Source: Sphingomonas beigongshangi (GTDB lineage: Bacteria > Pseudomonadota > Alphaproteobacteria > Sphingomonadales > Sphingomonadaceae). From it: DNA of 64,000 bases. Shown in pieces: positions 9,000 to 18,771 of the stretch. How positions within the stretch are numbered: position 1 is the stretch's first letter; each line of letters begins with the position of its first letter. The notes beneath the pieces were generated by a model. That model did no database searches and had not been told where the DNA came from. It saw only the letters and a program-made list of their open reading frames with translations. Made by a program: the position numbers and the translations under genes. The stretch covers positions 186,001-250,000 of the forward strand of contig NZ_JADHDT010000007.1 of assembly GCF_016820445.1 (NCBI RefSeq), in the 5' to 3' direction.

Positions 9000-9476
9000 G
9001 TGGGCACCCTCGCCGGCATCGCCCGCCACGCCTTCCCGAAAGCGCCGATGGAGGTGCTGGACCATGTCGACGTGACCGTCGAGGGCGGCCTGCACGGCGA
9101 CTTCCGCGGCGCGGTCAAGCCGGGCGGACGCGGCCGGCGGCAGGTGACGCTGATCGAGCGCGGCGACTGGGAAGCGGCGATGGCCGAGCTCGGCCATGCC
9201 ATCCCGTGGCAGGAACGGCGCGCAAACCTGTTGATCGACGGGCTCGACCTGCCGCAGGTGGCGGGTACGCTGATCGGCATCGGCGCGCAGGTCGTCCTGG
9301 AAATCACCGTGGAATGCGATCCGTGCAGCCGCATGGAAACGATCGCGACCGGCCTCAAGGCCGCGCTCACCCCCGACTGGCGCGGCGGCGCCTGTTCGCG
9401 CGTCCGGCGCGGCGGCCGCATCGCGCTGGGCGATGACGTCGTCATCCTCGATCCCCTACAAGGACAGCTTTTATGA
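9000..9476 (+). CDS. MOSC domain-containing protein
   Basis: This 158-residue single-domain MOSC protein belongs to the same fold family as the C-terminal domain of molybdenum cofactor sulfurase. Seen are [16 protein letters not shown] near the start, [11 protein letters not shown], and the conserved cysteine region [10 protein letters not shown]. In the family this cysteine is thought to carry sulfur, and many small members bind or transfer it for molybdopterin enzymes. The GTG at 9000 is preferred because GGAGGAG precedes it by 5 nt; an in-frame ATG at 8985 lies inside the inverted repeat and before that ribosome binding site. The 3' end overlaps the pgk start (ATGA). Confidence 0.85.
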   Translation: MGTLAGIARHAFPKAPMEVLDHVDVTVEGGLHGDFRGAVKPGGRGRRQVTLIERGDWEAAMAELGHAIPWQERRANLLIDGLDLPQVAGTLIGIGAQVVLEITVECDPCSRMETIATGLKAALTPDWRGGACSRVRRGGRIALGDDVVILDPLQGQLL

Positions 9477-10663
9477 CCAAGCCCTTCAAGACGCTCGATG
9501 ACATGGGCGATGTCGCGGGCAAGCGCGTGCTGGTGCGCGAGGATCTGAACGTGCCGATGGCGGACGGGCAGGTCACCGATGACACCCGCTTGCGCGCGAC
9601 GCTGGCGACGGTGACCGAGCTCGCCGACCGCGGCGCGAAGGTGCTGGTGCTGGCGCATTTCGGGCGGCCCAAGGGGCAGCGCAACGCCGACATGTCGCTC
9701 GCGATGGTGACGAAACCCTATGCGCAGGTGCTCGGCCGGCCGGTGCGGTTTGTCGACTGGGATGGCGCCGCCGATGCGGTGGCGCAGATGCAGCCGGGCG
9801 ACATCGCCGTGCTAGAGAACACGCGCTTCTTCGCGGGTGAAGAAAAGAACGATCCGCAAACCGTTGCGATGTTTGCCGAACTTGGCGACTTCTATGTCAA
9901 CGACGCCTTTTCCGCCGCGCATCGCGCGCATGCCTCGACCGAAGGGCTGGCCAAGGTGCTGCCCGCGTTCGCCGGTCGCGCGATGGAGGCGGAGCTCGAC
10001 GCGCTGGAACGGGCGCTGGGCAACCCGCAGCATCCGGTCGCGGCGGTGGTCGGCGGCGCCAAGGTGTCGACCAAGCTCGACGTGCTCAAGCATCTGGTGG
10101 GCCGCGTCGACCATCTGATCATCGGCGGCGGCATGGCCAACACCTTCCTCGCCGCGCGCGGCGTCAACGTCGGCAAGTCGCTGTGCGAGCATGATCTGAC
10201 CGGGACGGCCGAGGCGATCCTCGACGCGGCGGACGCGGCCAATTGCACGGTGCACCTGCCCTATGACGTCGTCGTCGCGACCGAGTTCAAGCCCAATCCG
10301 CCGACGCGGACCGTCAACGTCCACGAGGTCGCGGCGGACGAGATGATCCTCGACGTCGGCCCGAACGCGGTCGAGGCGCTGGGCGACGTGCTCAAGAATT
10401 GCCGTACCCTGGTGTGGAACGGTCCGCTCGGAGCGTTCGAGACGCCGCCCTTCGACGTCGCCACCGTCAGCCTCGCGCGCACCGCCGCCGCGCTGACGCA
10501 GGAGGGGACGCTGGTATCGGTGGCGGGCGGCGGCGATACGGTCGCGGCGCTCAACCAGGCGGGCGTCGCGGACGACTTCACCTTCGTGTCGACCGCGGGC
10601 GGCGCCTTCCTTGAATGGATGGAGGGCAAGGAACTGCCCGGCGTCGCCGCGCTGTCGCGCTGA
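9473..10663 (+). CDS. pgk: Phosphoglycerate kinase
   Basis: This 396-residue enzyme transfers phosphate from 1,3-bisphosphoglycerate to ADP. The N-terminal substrate motif [20 protein letters not shown], the HFGRPKG loop, [12 protein letters not shown], and the C-terminal nucleotide-binding [13 protein letters not shown] are all present, and the length is normal. The ATG at 9473 overlaps the stop of the MOSC gene by 4 nt, so its translation is coupled to that unexpected upstream neighbour. Confidence 0.97.
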   Translation: MTKPFKTLDDMGDVAGKRVLVREDLNVPMADGQVTDDTRLRATLATVTELADRGAKVLVLAHFGRPKGQRNADMSLAMVTKPYAQVLGRPVRFVDWDGAADAVAQMQPGDIAVLENTRFFAGEEKNDPQTVAMFAELGDFYVNDAFSAAHRAHASTEGLAKVLPAFAGRAMEAELDALERALGNPQHPVAAVVGGAKVSTKLDVLKHLVGRVDHLIIGGGMANTFLAARGVNVGKSLCEHDLTGTAEAILDAADAANCTVHLPYDVVVATEFKPNPPTRTVNVHEVAADEMILDVGPNAVEALGDVLKNCRTLVWNGPLGAFETPPFDVATVSLARTAAALTQEGTLVSVAGGGDTVAALNQAGVADDFTFVSTAGGAFLEWMEGKELPGVAALSR

Positions 10664-10694
10664 TCCGCCCGTTCCGCCGGGCCTGGCCGGGGGC

Positions 10695-11219
10695 TCAGGC
10701 CGGCGGGCGCTCGTTCAGCAGCGGCACGAGCACCGTGTTCATGTCGTCGACGTCCAGCGCGGCGGCCTTGGCGTAGCGGACGATCCCGGCGCGATCGATG
10801 ATATAGTTGGTCGGGATCGCGCCGCCGATCGGCGCGTAATTGCCCTTCACCTTGCGCACCGGCGTGATCGCCATCGCACCGAACAGCGGCTTGAGACGGA
10901 AGATCGGCAGCGAATCCTCGGTCGTCGCGGCGAACACGCGCAGCCCGTTCTTCTGACGCAGCCGGTAATAGGCGTCGAGCATCGGCAGTTCGGTGCGGCA
11001 CGGCACGCACCACGTCGCCCAGAAGTTGAGCACGACCACCTGTCCGCGCAGGTCCGACAGCTTCACCTTGGCGCCGTCGATCAGCGTCAGCTCGAAATCG
11101 GGCGCGGGCTTGCCGACCAGCGCCGACGTATGGGCGTCGGGTGGCGATGCGGCGCCGCTGCCCTGCGTCGAGATCGCCGCGAGCAGGCCGGCGGCGAGGC
11201 ATGTACGGATGCGGTCCAT
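10695..11219 (-). CDS. TlpA-like thioredoxin-fold protein (periplasmic)
   Basis: This 174-residue protein has an N-terminal signal-like segment ([21 protein letters not shown]). It is followed by a redoxin/TlpA domain with [39 protein letters not shown]. The WCVPC active site and the cis-Pro loop (PTNYIID) are intact, so it should be a periplasmic thiol-disulfide reductant, perhaps for cytochrome c or general protein disulfide reduction. It is convergent with pgk (31 bp apart) and divergent from the aldolase gene. No ccm gene is nearby to name a partner. Confidence 0.9.
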   Translation of the reverse strand: MDRIRTCLAAGLLAAISTQGSGAASPPDAHTSALVGKPAPDFELTLIDGAKVKLSDLRGQVVVLNFWATWCVPCRTELPMLDAYYRLRQKNGLRVFAATTEDSLPIFRLKPLFGAMAITPVRKVKGNYAPIGGAIPTNYIIDRAGIVRYAKAAALDVDDMNTVLVPLLNERPPA

Positions 11220-11369
11220 GATGTTCGTGTCCCCCCTGTCCGCGGCAGCAAGCCATGATCGCGCGCCGTGGTCAATCGTCGCGACGCGGCGATTGCCGCG
11301 CCTCGCGGCGCCCGCTACGAGCGGCCCCGCATACGTATGCGCAAAGACGCACAAAAAGGAGAATCGGGG

Positions 11370-12278
11370 ATGATGGATACCGCCGCAATGACCGCGAAGA
11401 TGGCCGAGGGACAGGGCTTCATCGCGGCGCTCGACCAGTCGGGCGGGTCCACCCCCAAGGCGCTGAAGGGCTATGGGATCGAGGAGGGCGCCTGGTCCGA
11501 CGACGCGGGCATGTTCGACCTGATCCATCAGATGCGCGTTCGCATCATCACCTCGCCCGCCTTCACCGGCGACAAGGTGATCGGCGCGATCCTGTTCGAG
11601 CGCACGATGGACGGCGATGCGGACGGACGGCCGGTGCCGACCGTGCTGCACGATCGCGGGGTCGTGCCGTTCCTGAAGATCGACAAGGGCCTGGAGGAGG
11701 AGGCGAACGGCGTGCAGCTGATGAAGCCCATCCCGGGCCTCGAAGACCTGCTCGGCCGCGCGCGCGGGCTGGGCGTGTTCGGGACGAAGGAGCGGTCGGT
11801 CGTCAATCTCGCCAATCGCGACGGCATCGCGGCGATCGTCCGCCAGCAGTTCGAGGTCGCCGAGGCGGTGATCGCCTGCGGCCTGATGCCGATCATCGAG
11901 CCGGAGGTGAACATCAAGAGCCCCGAGCGCGCCGAGGCGGATGCGATCCTGGTCGAGGAACTGCACAAGGCGCTGGACGCGCTCGATGCGGACAAGACGG
12001 TCATGCTCAAGCTGTCGCTGCCCGCCCAGCCGGGTAGCTACGACGCGCTGATCGCGCATCCCAAGGTGCTGCGCGTCGTCGCGCTGTCGGGCGGTTACGG
12101 GCGCACCGACGCCTGCGCCGAGCTCGCGAAGAACAAGGGCATGATCGCGAGCTTCAGCCGCGCGTTGCTTGAAGACCTGCGCGCGCAGATGAGCGACGCC
12201 GAATTCGACAAGGCGCTGGGCGCGGCGATCGACGAAATCTATGCGGCATCGACGCACAAGGTCGCGGAAGCGGCCTGA
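11370..12278 (+). CDS. Fructose-bisphosphate aldolase, class I
   Basis: This 302-residue aldolase belongs to the Schiff-base class I family found in bacteria. It begins [21 protein letters not shown], followed by the family motif [25 protein letters not shown], a glutamate-rich [11 protein letters not shown] region, and the Schiff-base lysine in VMLKLSLP (about Lys-214). No metal-binding class II signature is seen. The ATG at 11370 has AAAGGAG upstream; the next ATG at 11373 is in the same frame and also possible. It is divergent from the thioredoxin-like gene and follows gap and pgk, extending the glycolytic cluster. Confidence 0.93.
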   Translation: MMDTAAMTAKMAEGQGFIAALDQSGGSTPKALKGYGIEEGAWSDDAGMFDLIHQMRVRIITSPAFTGDKVIGAILFERTMDGDADGRPVPTVLHDRGVVPFLKIDKGLEEEANGVQLMKPIPGLEDLLGRARGLGVFGTKERSVVNLANRDGIAAIVRQQFEVAEAVIACGLMPIIEPEVNIKSPERAEADAILVEELHKALDALDADKTVMLKLSLPAQPGSYDALIAHPKVLRVVALSGGYGRTDACAELAKNKGMIASFSRALLEDLRAQMSDAEFDKALGAAIDEIYAASTHKVAEAA

Positions 12279-12290
12279 CCGGTCGAACTC

Positions 12291-12322
12291 GCCCCCGCCC
12301 TTGCCGGCGCGCTTGCGGGGGC
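12291..12322 (+). terminator. GC-rich hairpin after the aldolase gene
   Basis: GCCCCCGC (12291-12298) and GCGGGGGC (12315-12322) form an 8-bp stem 12 nt after the aldolase stop. There is no T-run, so intrinsic termination is uncertain; it may be a processing or 3'-end protecting structure. Confidence 0.4.
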
Positions 12323-12404
12323 GGGCCCTCCCGCCAGGCGCGGCGGCAGGGGGAAGGGCGAGGGTGGCTTTCGCTTGGCGGCCTTGCGCGATACAGCCGC
12401 CGGC

Positions 12405-13118
12405 ATGACCCCAGACGAAGATCCGCTCGGTCCGCTCGACCCCGATTTTGCCGCCGCGTTCCAGCGCGACCTCTCGCGGCCGCCCTGCCAGCTCTATCTG
12501 ATCTCCCCGCTCGACGTGGCGGGGGACTTCGCCGACCGGCTGGCGCGCGCGCTCGACGCCGGACCGGTCGCGGCCTTCCAGTTCCGCGTCAAGGACATCG
12601 ACCAGCATGGCGCCGCGCGCCTCGCCGAGCCGCTGCAGCGCATCTGTGCCGACCGCGAGGTGGCGTTCATCGTCAACGACAGCATCAGCCTGGCCAAGCG
12701 GCTGGGCGCGGACGGCGTGCATCTGGGCCAGGGCGACGGCGACGCGCGCGAGGCGCGCACGATCCTGGGCCCATCGGTGCAGATCGGCGTCACCTGCCAC
12801 GACAGCCGCCATCTGGCGATGGAGGCGGGCGAGGCGGGCGCGGACTATGTCGCGTTCGGCAGCTTCTATCCGACCACGACCAAGACGGTCGAGCATCGTC
12901 CCGAGCCGGTGATCCTCTCCTGGTGGTCGGCGCTGTTCGAACTGCCCTGCGTCGCGATCGGCGGCATCACGCCAGCCAACGCCGCGCCGCTGGTCCGCGC
13001 CGGGGCGGACTTCCTCGCAGTGTCGGGCGCGATATGGCAGGGCGACGAGGCGGCGGCGGTGCGCGCCTTCGCAGAGGTGCTGACGGATCATTCCGCGGTG
13101 GAAACAACCCGGCGGTGA
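12405..13118 (+). CDS. Thiamine-phosphate synthase family protein (ThiE-like)
   Basis: This 237-residue TIM-barrel protein would couple the hydroxymethylpyrimidine and thiazole moieties to give thiamine phosphate. Motifs include [25 protein letters not shown], the phosphate loop [10 protein letters not shown], and the C-terminal [27 protein letters not shown]. The N-terminus carries about 30 extra residues compared with the usual 210-residue ThiE. No other thi gene is present, and it sits between aldolase and a peptidase, as stand-alone thiE homologues often do. An exact thiamine role, rather than a ThiE/TenI-type role, is not certain. Confidence 0.85.
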   Translation: MTPDEDPLGPLDPDFAAAFQRDLSRPPCQLYLISPLDVAGDFADRLARALDAGPVAAFQFRVKDIDQHGAARLAEPLQRICADREVAFIVNDSISLAKRLGADGVHLGQGDGDAREARTILGPSVQIGVTCHDSRHLAMEAGEAGADYVAFGSFYPTTTKTVEHRPEPVILSWWSALFELPCVAIGGITPANAAPLVRAGADFLAVSGAIWQGDEAAAVRAFAEVLTDHSAVETTRR

Positions 13119-13124
13119 GCCGTT

Positions 13125-13160
13125 GGTCCCTCGCTCGGCCCTTCGGCCGACGGGAGGACC
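13125..13160 (+). promoter_or_regulatory. Hairpin covering the ribosome binding site of the 54-residue ORF
   Basis: Two 16-nt arms (13125-13140 and 13145-13160) around a CTTC loop pair with a central mismatch patch. The inner stem is TCGGCC/GGCCGA and the outer stem is GGTCC/GGACC. The right arm contains GGGAGG, the ribosome binding site just before the ATG at 13162. Such a fold could limit translation until melted or bound. Function is inferred from pairing only. Confidence 0.45.
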
Positions 13161-13161
13161 C

Positions 13162-13326
13162 ATGATCAAACGCTCTTTCCTCGCCGCCGCCGCGCTGGTC
13201 GCGATCGCCGGCGCCACCGAGGGGCATTCGCAGGGCGTCACGCCCGCAAAGGCGCATGGTCCGGATTGCGCCGACGCGCCCGGGGTGCGAACGGCGACCG
13301 CGACCGACGTTACGGTGCGCGGCTGA
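13162..13326 (+). CDS. Small secreted protein, unknown function
   Basis: This 54-residue ORF starts at ATG 13162 directly after a strong ribosome binding site (GGGAGG). It begins with a signal-peptide-like [19 protein letters not shown]. The mature part is about 30 residues, with one cysteine and many Thr and Ala residues ([13 protein letters not shown]). No family was recognised. It ends 4 bp before the M23 peptidase gene, so it may be co-translated with it and share a role at the envelope. A ThiE-peptidase intergenic decoy cannot be ruled out. Confidence 0.6.
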   Translation: MIKRSFLAAAALVAIAGATEGHSQGVTPAKAHGPDCADAPGVRTATATDVTVRG

Positions 13327-13330
13327 CCGC

Positions 13331-13930
13331 ATGACGCGATTGGGCTGGGGCATATTGGTCGCGATCGTGGTGGTGATCGCCGGCTTCGCGTCGGTGACGC
13401 GGTTCGGCACGATCCGGCCGGAGGCGCGCATGGCGCGCGATGCCGCCGCGCCGTCGCCAGGTGCGGTGGCCCCGGCGACGAGCCCCGGTCGCCTGGTCGT
13501 GCCGGTCGCGGGTGTCGCGCGCGCGGCGCTGCGGGACAATTGGGGCGATCCGCGCGAGGGCGGCGCACGCGCGCATCACGGCCTCGACATACCGGCGGCG
13601 GCGGGCACGGCGGTGCTCGCCGCGGCACCGGGGCGGGTGGAGAAGCTGTTCCAGTCGGGCAGGGGCGGCACGACCCTGTACGTGCGATCGACCGACGGCG
13701 GGACCGCCTATTATTATGCGCACCTTGCCGGCTACGCGCCCGGTATCGCCGAGGGGCGGATCGTCCGCGCGGGCGAGACCATCGCCTTCGTCGGCGACAG
13801 CGGCGATGCCGGGCCGGGCAATTACCACCTGCATTTCGGCGTCCAGCGGATGGCGCCCGGGATGCGCTGGTGGCAGGGCGAGGATGTCGATCCCTACCCG
13901 ATACTTGCCGCGGGCACGGCGCCACGGTAA
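13331..13930 (+). CDS. M23 family metallopeptidase (LytM-like)
   Basis: This 199-residue protein has one N-terminal membrane segment ([16 protein letters not shown]), a Pro/Ala linker and a LytM domain. Zinc ligands are visible in [12 protein letters not shown] (HxxxD) and YHLHFGVQ (HxH). [10 protein letters not shown] and [18 protein letters not shown] are also typical of the fold. It is probably a membrane-anchored periplasmic endopeptidase cutting peptidoglycan cross-links, or a LytM factor regulating an amidase. All catalytic ligands appear present, so it may be active. Confidence 0.88.
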   Translation: MTRLGWGILVAIVVVIAGFASVTRFGTIRPEARMARDAAAPSPGAVAPATSPGRLVVPVAGVARAALRDNWGDPREGGARAHHGLDIPAAAGTAVLAAAPGRVEKLFQSGRGGTTLYVRSTDGGTAYYYAHLAGYAPGIAEGRIVRAGETIAFVGDSGDAGPGNYHLHFGVQRMAPGMRWWQGEDVDPYPILAAGTAPR

Positions 13931-13997
13931 GAGCGCGCCTTCCGGGCGCGACCCCTCGTGGCGGCGCCCACTCGCTCTTTCCAGTAGGTTCAGATCC

Positions 13998-14561
13998 ATG
14001 AAGATCAGCGGCGTGGACATCCGTCCCGGCAACATCATCGAGTATGAAGGCGGCATCTGGCGCGCCGTGAAGATCCAGCACACGCAGCCCGGCAAGGGCG
14101 GCGCGTACATGCAGGTGGAGCTGAAGAACCTGCGTGACGGGCGCAAGAACAACGTCCGCTTCCGCTCGGCCGAGACGGTGGAGCGCGTGCGCCTCGACAC
14201 CAAGGACTTCCAGTTCCTGTTCGCCGACGGCGACGGCCTGGTCTTCATGGACAAGGACACCTACGACCAGGTGACGCTGCCGCGCGACCTGCTCGGCGAT
14301 GCCGCCGCCTTCCTGCAGGACGGCATGGACGTCGTCATGGAATTGTACGACGAGGAAGCGATCAGCGTGCAGCTGCCCGACACGATCGAGGCGACGATCG
14401 TCGAGGCGGACGCGGTGGTGAAGGGGCAGACCGCCTCGTCCAGCTACAAGCCCGCGATCCTCGACAATGGCGTGCGCATCATGGTGCCGCCGCACATCGC
14501 CAGCGGCACCCGCATCGTCGTCGACGTGTACAACCAGGAATATGTGCGCCGGGCGGACTGA
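13998..14561 (+). CDS. efp: Elongation factor P
   Basis: This 187-residue EF-P relieves ribosome stalling at polyproline stretches. It starts [24 protein letters not shown]. The tip loop is [11 protein letters not shown] with lysine at about position 33, the residue modified in EpmA-type systems. The C-terminal OB domain ends in [18 protein letters not shown]. Several proline-rich targets occur in this window, for example the TonB-like protein. No epmA or epmB gene is present here. Confidence 0.95.
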   Translation: MKISGVDIRPGNIIEYEGGIWRAVKIQHTQPGKGGAYMQVELKNLRDGRKNNVRFRSAETVERVRLDTKDFQFLFADGDGLVFMDKDTYDQVTLPRDLLGDAAAFLQDGMDVVMELYDEEAISVQLPDTIEATIVEADAVVKGQTASSSYKPAILDNGVRIMVPPHIASGTRIVVDVYNQEYVRRAD

Positions 14562-14569
14562 CGAAGTCC

Positions 14570-14589
14570 CCCTCCCGCGCGCGGGAGGG
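14570..14589. terminator. GC-rich inverted repeat downstream of efp
   Basis: CCCTCCCGC (14570-14578) and GCGGGAGGG (14581-14589) form a near-perfect palindrome 8 nt after the efp stop. There is no T-run. A related CCCCTCC/GGAGGGG repeat lies at 14669-14689, before the next gene. Confidence 0.45.
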
Positions 14590-14668
14590 ACGGGGTGTTG
14601 GCCCGTGGCCGCGACATGGCGGTCAGCGGGTCAACCCCGACCATAACCCCGGACTTGCCCACCCCCGA

Positions 14669-14689
14669 CCCCTCCCGCAAGCGGAGGGG
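14669..14689. repeat. Inverted repeat of the CCCTCCCGC type before the inositol monophosphatase gene
   Basis: CCCCTCC (14669-14675) pairs with GGAGGGG (14683-14689) around CGCAAGC. The right arm also provides the purine-rich stretch just upstream of the ATG at 14702, so the hairpin may affect translation of that gene. Its sequence resembles the hairpin at 14570-14589. Confidence 0.45.
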
Positions 14690-14701
14690 GGAGATGATCG
14701 A

Positions 14702-15514
14702 ATGCCTTCCCACTCCGGCCTTTTCACCGTCATCGAACGCGCCGCCCGCAAGGCCGCGCCGCGGCTGCGTCGCGACTTCAACGAGGTCCAGCACCTGCAG
14801 GTCAGCCGCAAGGGACCCGCGGACTTCGTGTCGATGGCCGACAAGCGCGCCGAGCAGACGCTGTTCGAGGAACTGCGCAAGGCGCGGCCCGACTGGGGCT
14901 TCCTGATGGAAGAGGGCGGCGAGGTGGCGGGCGATCCGTCGAAGCCGCGCTTCATCATCGATCCGCTCGACGGTACGTCGAACTTCCTTCACGGCATCCC
15001 GCATTTCGCAATCTCGATCGCGGTCGAGGAGCCGCTGCCCAACGGTAAGCGCGAGGTGACGACCGGCCTGGTCTATCAGCCGATCACCGACGAGAGCTTC
15101 TGGGCGGAAAAGGGGCGCGGCGCGTGGCATACCGACCAGCGCCTGCGCGTCTCGGCGCGCCGCGACCTGTCTGAAGCGCTGATCGCGACCGGCATCCCGT
15201 TCCTGGGCCATGGCGATTTCGTCCAGTGGAGCCGCATCTTCGGTGCGATCGCCCCGGAGGTCGCGGGCATCCGTCGCTTCGGCTCGGCCGCGCTCGACCT
15301 CGCCTGGGTCGCGGCGGGCCGGTTCGACGGCTATTGGGAATCGGGACTGAAGCCCTGGGACACGGCGGCGGGCCTGCTGCTGGTCAAGGAAGCGGGCGGC
15401 TATGTGACCGACTTCCGCGGCGCGGATCGCGCGATGGAGCGCAACGAGTTCCTCGCGGCGAACGACGGCCTTCACACCAAGCTGCACAAGCTGGTGGCGG
15501 GCGCTTTGCGCTGA
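14702..15514 (+). CDS. Inositol monophosphatase family protein (SuhB-like)
   Basis: This 270-residue Mg-dependent phosphatase belongs to the IMPase/SuhB family. The metal site motif is IDPLDGTSNFLHGIPHF, LMEEGG provides an upstream metal ligand, and the second motif is WDTAAGLLLVKEAGGYVTDF. The length is normal and no signal peptide is seen. The family dephosphorylates inositol-1-phosphate or related sugars, and SuhB also acts in ribosome biogenesis in E. coli. Which role applies cannot be told from sequence. The ATG at 14702 follows a purine-rich GGAGGGGGGAG. Confidence 0.92.
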   Translation: MPSHSGLFTVIERAARKAAPRLRRDFNEVQHLQVSRKGPADFVSMADKRAEQTLFEELRKARPDWGFLMEEGGEVAGDPSKPRFIIDPLDGTSNFLHGIPHFAISIAVEEPLPNGKREVTTGLVYQPITDESFWAEKGRGAWHTDQRLRVSARRDLSEALIATGIPFLGHGDFVQWSRIFGAIAPEVAGIRRFGSAALDLAWVAAGRFDGYWESGLKPWDTAAGLLLVKEAGGYVTDFRGADRAMERNEFLAANDGLHTKLHKLVAGALR

Positions 15515-15756
15515 CGCTGCGGGCGTTCCGCACGCATCCTCACCCCATCGGCGGCGTTGCCGCCTCTTCCTTCTCCCGATGGAAGAGGAAGGGCGCGCCG
15601 TGGGCGCGAAAGGGTGGGGGTCGGTAACCGCTTCCACGCACGTGGATCGAACCCGAGCCGTCGCTTCCTGCGATTCATTCTCACGCCCCGCGGCCTTGCC
15701 CGGCTCCTGTCACCGTCCTAAAGCGACCCCATCCATTCGCACTTGCGAGAAGCCTC
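15515..15756 (+). other. Leader / promoter region of the nuo operon
   Basis: This 242-bp interval has no coding frame I can support. It contains an imperfect inverted repeat (CTTCCTTCTC...GGAAGAGGAAGG, about 15568-15595). It also contains a possible promoter, TTGCCC at 15696-15701, 17 nt, TAAAGC at 15719-15724. Both boxes are poor matches, so the promoter is tentative. Confidence 0.35.
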
Positions 15757-16131
15757 TTGGTCGACCTGTCGCAATATCTGCCGATCCTGATTTTCCTGGG
15801 TATCGCCCTGGCGCTGTCGAGCACGTTCGTGTTCCTGCCCATGGCGGTCGCCCGGCTGACCGGCACCCACAAGCCCAACGAGCAGAAGCTCAGCGAATAT
15901 GAGTGCGGCTTCCCCGCCTTCGAGGATCCGCGCAGCCAGTTCGACGTGCGCTTTTATCTGATCGCCATCCTGTTCATCATCTTCGATCTCGAAGCGGCCT
16001 TCCTATATCCTTGGGCAGTCAGCGTCTTTTCGCTCGGCTGGACCGCTTGGATCTCCATGATGATCTTCATCGGCGAGCTGGCGCTGGGACTCGTATACGC
16101 CTGGAAGAAGGGAGCGTTGGATTGGGAATGA
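15757..16131 (+). CDS. nuoA: NADH-quinone oxidoreductase subunit A
   Basis: This 124-residue membrane subunit of complex I, homologous to ND3, has three transmembrane helices: [36 protein letters not shown] and the last around [15 protein letters not shown]. The conserved quinone-site loop motif [17 protein letters not shown] is intact. The start is an unusual TTG at 15757; no ATG or GTG fits better, and the N-terminal length is right. Its TGA overlaps the nuoB ATG (ATGA). It is the first gene of the fourteen-gene nuo operon. Confidence 0.92.
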   Translation: MVDLSQYLPILIFLGIALALSSTFVFLPMAVARLTGTHKPNEQKLSEYECGFPAFEDPRSQFDVRFYLIAILFIIFDLEAAFLYPWAVSVFSLGWTAWISMMIFIGELALGLVYAWKKGALDWE

Positions 16132-16688
16132 CCCCCACATCCGGACCCGTTGAGCTCGATCGCGCGGCAGGGAGCAGCTCGCTGATCCCGCCCGACCAGG
16201 GCTTTTTCGACAGCCTGAACGGTGAACTGACCGACAAGGGCTTTCTGGTCACCTCGACCGAGGAACTGTTCCAGTGGGCCCGCACGGGTTCGCTGTGGTG
16301 GATGACGTTCGGCCTCGCCTGCTGCGCGGTCGAGATGATCCACGTGAACATGCCGCGCTACGACCTGGAGCGGTTCGGCGCCGCGCCGCGCGCGTCGCCG
16401 CGTCAGTCGGACGTGATGATCGTCGCCGGCACGCTGTGCAACAAGATGGCGCCCGCGCTCCGCAAGGTCTACGACCAGATGTCGGAGCCCAAGTACGTCA
16501 TCTCGATGGGCAGCTGCGCCAATGGCGGCGGCTATTACCATTACAGCTATTCGGTGGTGCGCGGCTGCGACCGCGTCGTGCCGGTGGACATCTACGTCCC
16601 CGGTTGCCCGCCGACCGCGGAAGCGCTGCTGTACGGCATCATGCAGTTGCAGCGGAAGATCCGTCGCCAGGGGAGCATCGAACGGTGA
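16128..16688 (+). CDS. nuoB: NADH-quinone oxidoreductase subunit B
   Basis: This 186-residue peripheral-arm subunit carries iron-sulfur cluster N2, the last electron carrier before quinone. Cluster cysteines are visible as the tandem pair in GLACCAVEM, the cysteine of GSCANGGG, and that of PGCPPTAE. The N-terminal 35 residues form the usual variable extension. The ATG at 16128 overlaps the nuoA stop, and the gene ends in a GTGA junction with nuoC. Confidence 0.96.
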   Translation: MTPTSGPVELDRAAGSSSLIPPDQGFFDSLNGELTDKGFLVTSTEELFQWARTGSLWWMTFGLACCAVEMIHVNMPRYDLERFGAAPRASPRQSDVMIVAGTLCNKMAPALRKVYDQMSEPKYVISMGSCANGGGYYHYSYSVVRGCDRVVPVDIYVPGCPPTAEALLYGIMQLQRKIRRQGSIER

Positions 16689-17539
16689 GGGCGCCCGCAC
16701 CAGCCTATGCCGCGCATCTGAACGATGCGACGATCGACGCCGCGCGCGGCGCGCTGGGCGCGTCGCTGCAGCATGCGGTCGCCGAGGTCGGCGAGGTCAA
16801 GCTGTACGTGGATCGCGAGTCGATCGTCCCGGCGCTGACCGCGCTGCGTGATACGCCCGGCCTCGAATACCAGCAGCTGATGGAGATCGCAGGCGTCGAT
16901 TATCCGGATCGGCCCGAGCGGTTCGAGGTCGTCTACTGCCTGCTGTCGCTGACCCGCAACCACCGCCTGCACGTCCATGTCTCCACCGACGACGTCAAGC
17001 CGGTGCCGTCGGTGACGGGGATCTGGCCGGTCGCCGGCTGGCTGGAGCGCGAGATCTACGATCTGTACGGCGTGCTGTTCAGCGGCAATGCCGACCTGCG
17101 TCGCATCCTGACCGACTATGGCTTCCGCGGCCATCCGCTGCGCAAGGACTTCCCGATGACCGGGTTCGTCGAGATGCGCTATTCGGAGGAGGAGAAGCGC
17201 GTCGTCTACCAGCCGGTGCAGTTGAGCCAGGACTTCCGCAACTTTGACTTCCAGAGCCCGTGGGAGGGCGCCGAATATGTCCTTCCCGGCGACGAGAAGG
17301 GCATGCTGCCCGAGGCGAAGGGCGCGCCGACGCCGCTGAAGGCCGACCAGATCCAGAAGGCCGATGCGGCGACCGCCCCGGTGGCGACGCCCAAGGCGGG
17401 CAGCGAGCCCTATGCCAAGACGGCGACCACCGATGCCGGCCAGACCGGCGCCGGCGAGCCGCACGGTGGGAACAAGGCCGAAAGCAAGCCCGGCGAGTCC
17501 GACGTCGTGCCGACCAAGGGTGAGGGACAGAACCAGTGA
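16685..17539 (+). CDS. nuoC: NADH-quinone oxidoreductase subunit C, with a long low-complexity C-terminal tail
   Basis: This is a 284-residue subunit; the NuoC core is about 200 residues. The core includes [42 protein letters not shown] and [20 protein letters not shown]. After the [21 protein letters not shown] end, about 80 residues rich in Ala, Lys, Gly, Glu and Pro follow and look disordered. GTG 16685 is chosen because it overlaps the nuoB stop (GTGA) and starts the conserved domain at the right distance. nuoC and nuoD are separate genes here, unlike the E. coli fusion. Confidence 0.94.
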   Translation: MRAPAPAYAAHLNDATIDAARGALGASLQHAVAEVGEVKLYVDRESIVPALTALRDTPGLEYQQLMEIAGVDYPDRPERFEVVYCLLSLTRNHRLHVHVSTDDVKPVPSVTGIWPVAGWLEREIYDLYGVLFSGNADLRRILTDYGFRGHPLRKDFPMTGFVEMRYSEEEKRVVYQPVQLSQDFRNFDFQSPWEGAEYVLPGDEKGMLPEAKGAPTPLKADQIQKADAATAPVATPKAGSEPYAKTATTDAGQTGAGEPHGGNKAESKPGESDVVPTKGEGQNQ

Positions 17540-18771
17540 GCGACTATGTCAGCGAACTGATGGGTGTCGAGGATGCGTCCGATCCGACGACGGGCGACGT
17601 CACCATCCAGAATTACACGATCAACTTCGGTCCGCAGCATCCCGCGGCGCACGGCGTTCTGCGCCTCGTCATGGAGCTGGACGGCGAGATCATCGAGCGA
17701 GTCGACCCGCACGTCGGTCTGCTGCATCGCGGCACCGAGAAGCTGATCGAATACAAGACCTATGCGCAGGCGATCCCCTATTTCGATCGTCTCGACTATT
17801 GCTCGCCGATGTGCATGGAGCACACGTTCGTGCTCGCGATCGAGAAGCTGCTCGACATCGAGGTGCCGCTGCGCGCGCAATATCTGCGCGTGTTCTTCGC
17901 CGAGCTGACGCGCATCTCGAACCACATGCTCAACCTCGGCAGCCACGTGATGGACGTCGGCGCGATGACGCCGAACCTGTGGCTGTTCGAGATCCGCGAG
18001 GATTGCTACAACTTCCTCGAGCGCGCGTCCGGCGCGCGCATGCACCACAATTACATGCGCCCGGGCGGCGTCCACCAGGACGTGCCGCTCAAGCTGCTGA
18101 CCGACATCGCCGACTGGCTCGACACGCGCCTGCCGCGCCTGTTCGAGGACGCGATCAGCCTGGTCGCCGACAACCGCATCTTCAAGCAGCGCAACGTCGA
18201 CATCGCGACGGTGAGCCGCGAGGATGCGATCGCCTGGGGCTTCTCCGGCCCGATGATCCGGGCGGCGGGCATCCCGTGGGACCTGCGCAAGTCGCAGCCC
18301 TACGACGTCTACGACCGGATGGAGTTCGACATCCCCGTCGGCACGCGCGGCGACTGCTACGACCGGTTCATGGTGCGCGTCGAGGAGGTCCGCCAGTCGG
18401 CGCGGATCATGAAGCAGTGCCTGCGCGACATGCCGGAGGGGCCGATCGCCTCGACCGACCGCAAGGTGGTGCCGCCCAAGCGCGCCGAGATGAAGCGCTC
18501 GATGGAAGCGCTGATCCACCACTTCAAGCTCTATACCGAGGGCTATCACGTGCCCGCGGGCGAGGTGTACGTCGCGACCGAGAGCCCGAAGGGCGAGTTC
18601 GGCGTGTTCCTCGTCTCCGACGGGTCGAACAAGCCCTATCGTTGCAAGATCCGCCCGACCGCATTCAGCCACCTGCAGGCGATGGACTTCATGTCCAAGG
18701 GCCACATGCTGGCCGACACGACCGCGATCCTGGGCGCGATGGACATCGTTTTTGGTGAATGTGACCGCTAA
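17536..18771 (+). CDS. nuoD: NADH-quinone oxidoreductase subunit D
   Basis: This 411-residue subunit, together with NuoB, forms the quinone-binding cavity. Typical stretches are [36 protein letters not shown], the [10 protein letters not shown] region, and the C-terminal [19 protein letters not shown]. The GTG at 17536 overlaps the nuoC stop, and the TAA overlaps the nuoE ATG by one base (TAATG). Length and motifs are normal. Confidence 0.97.
   Translation: MSDYVSELMGVEDASDPTTGDVTIQNYTINFGPQHPAAHGVLRLVMELDGEIIERVDPHVGLLHRGTEKLIEYKTYAQAIPYFDRLDYCSPMCMEHTFVLAIEKLLDIEVPLRAQYLRVFFAELTRISNHMLNLGSHVMDVGAMTPNLWLFEIREDCYNFLERASGARMHHNYMRPGGVHQDVPLKLLTDIADWLDTRLPRLFEDAISLVADNRIFKQRNVDIATVSREDAIAWGFSGPMIRAAGIPWDLRKSQPYDVYDRMEFDIPVGTRGDCYDRFMVRVEEVRQSARIMKQCLRDMPEGPIASTDRKVVPPKRAEMKRSMEALIHHFKLYTEGYHVPAGEVYVATESPKGEFGVFLVSDGSNKPYRCKIRPTAFSHLQAMDFMSKGHMLADTTAILGAMDIVFGECDR

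Noticed and set aside
7131..9197. A 688-codon open frame on the minus strand across gap
   Set aside because: Only the zapA part is supported. The HCEERSDAAIQ and DCFAMLAMT peptides inside it are translations of a palindromic repeat, not a protein domain.
10695..14495. A 1266-codon open frame on the minus strand
   Set aside because: Only its last 174 codons (the thioredoxin-like gene) are real. The rest is antisense to aldolase, thiE, the M23 peptidase and efp, and is open because of high GC; its protein is Arg/His-rich without any domain.
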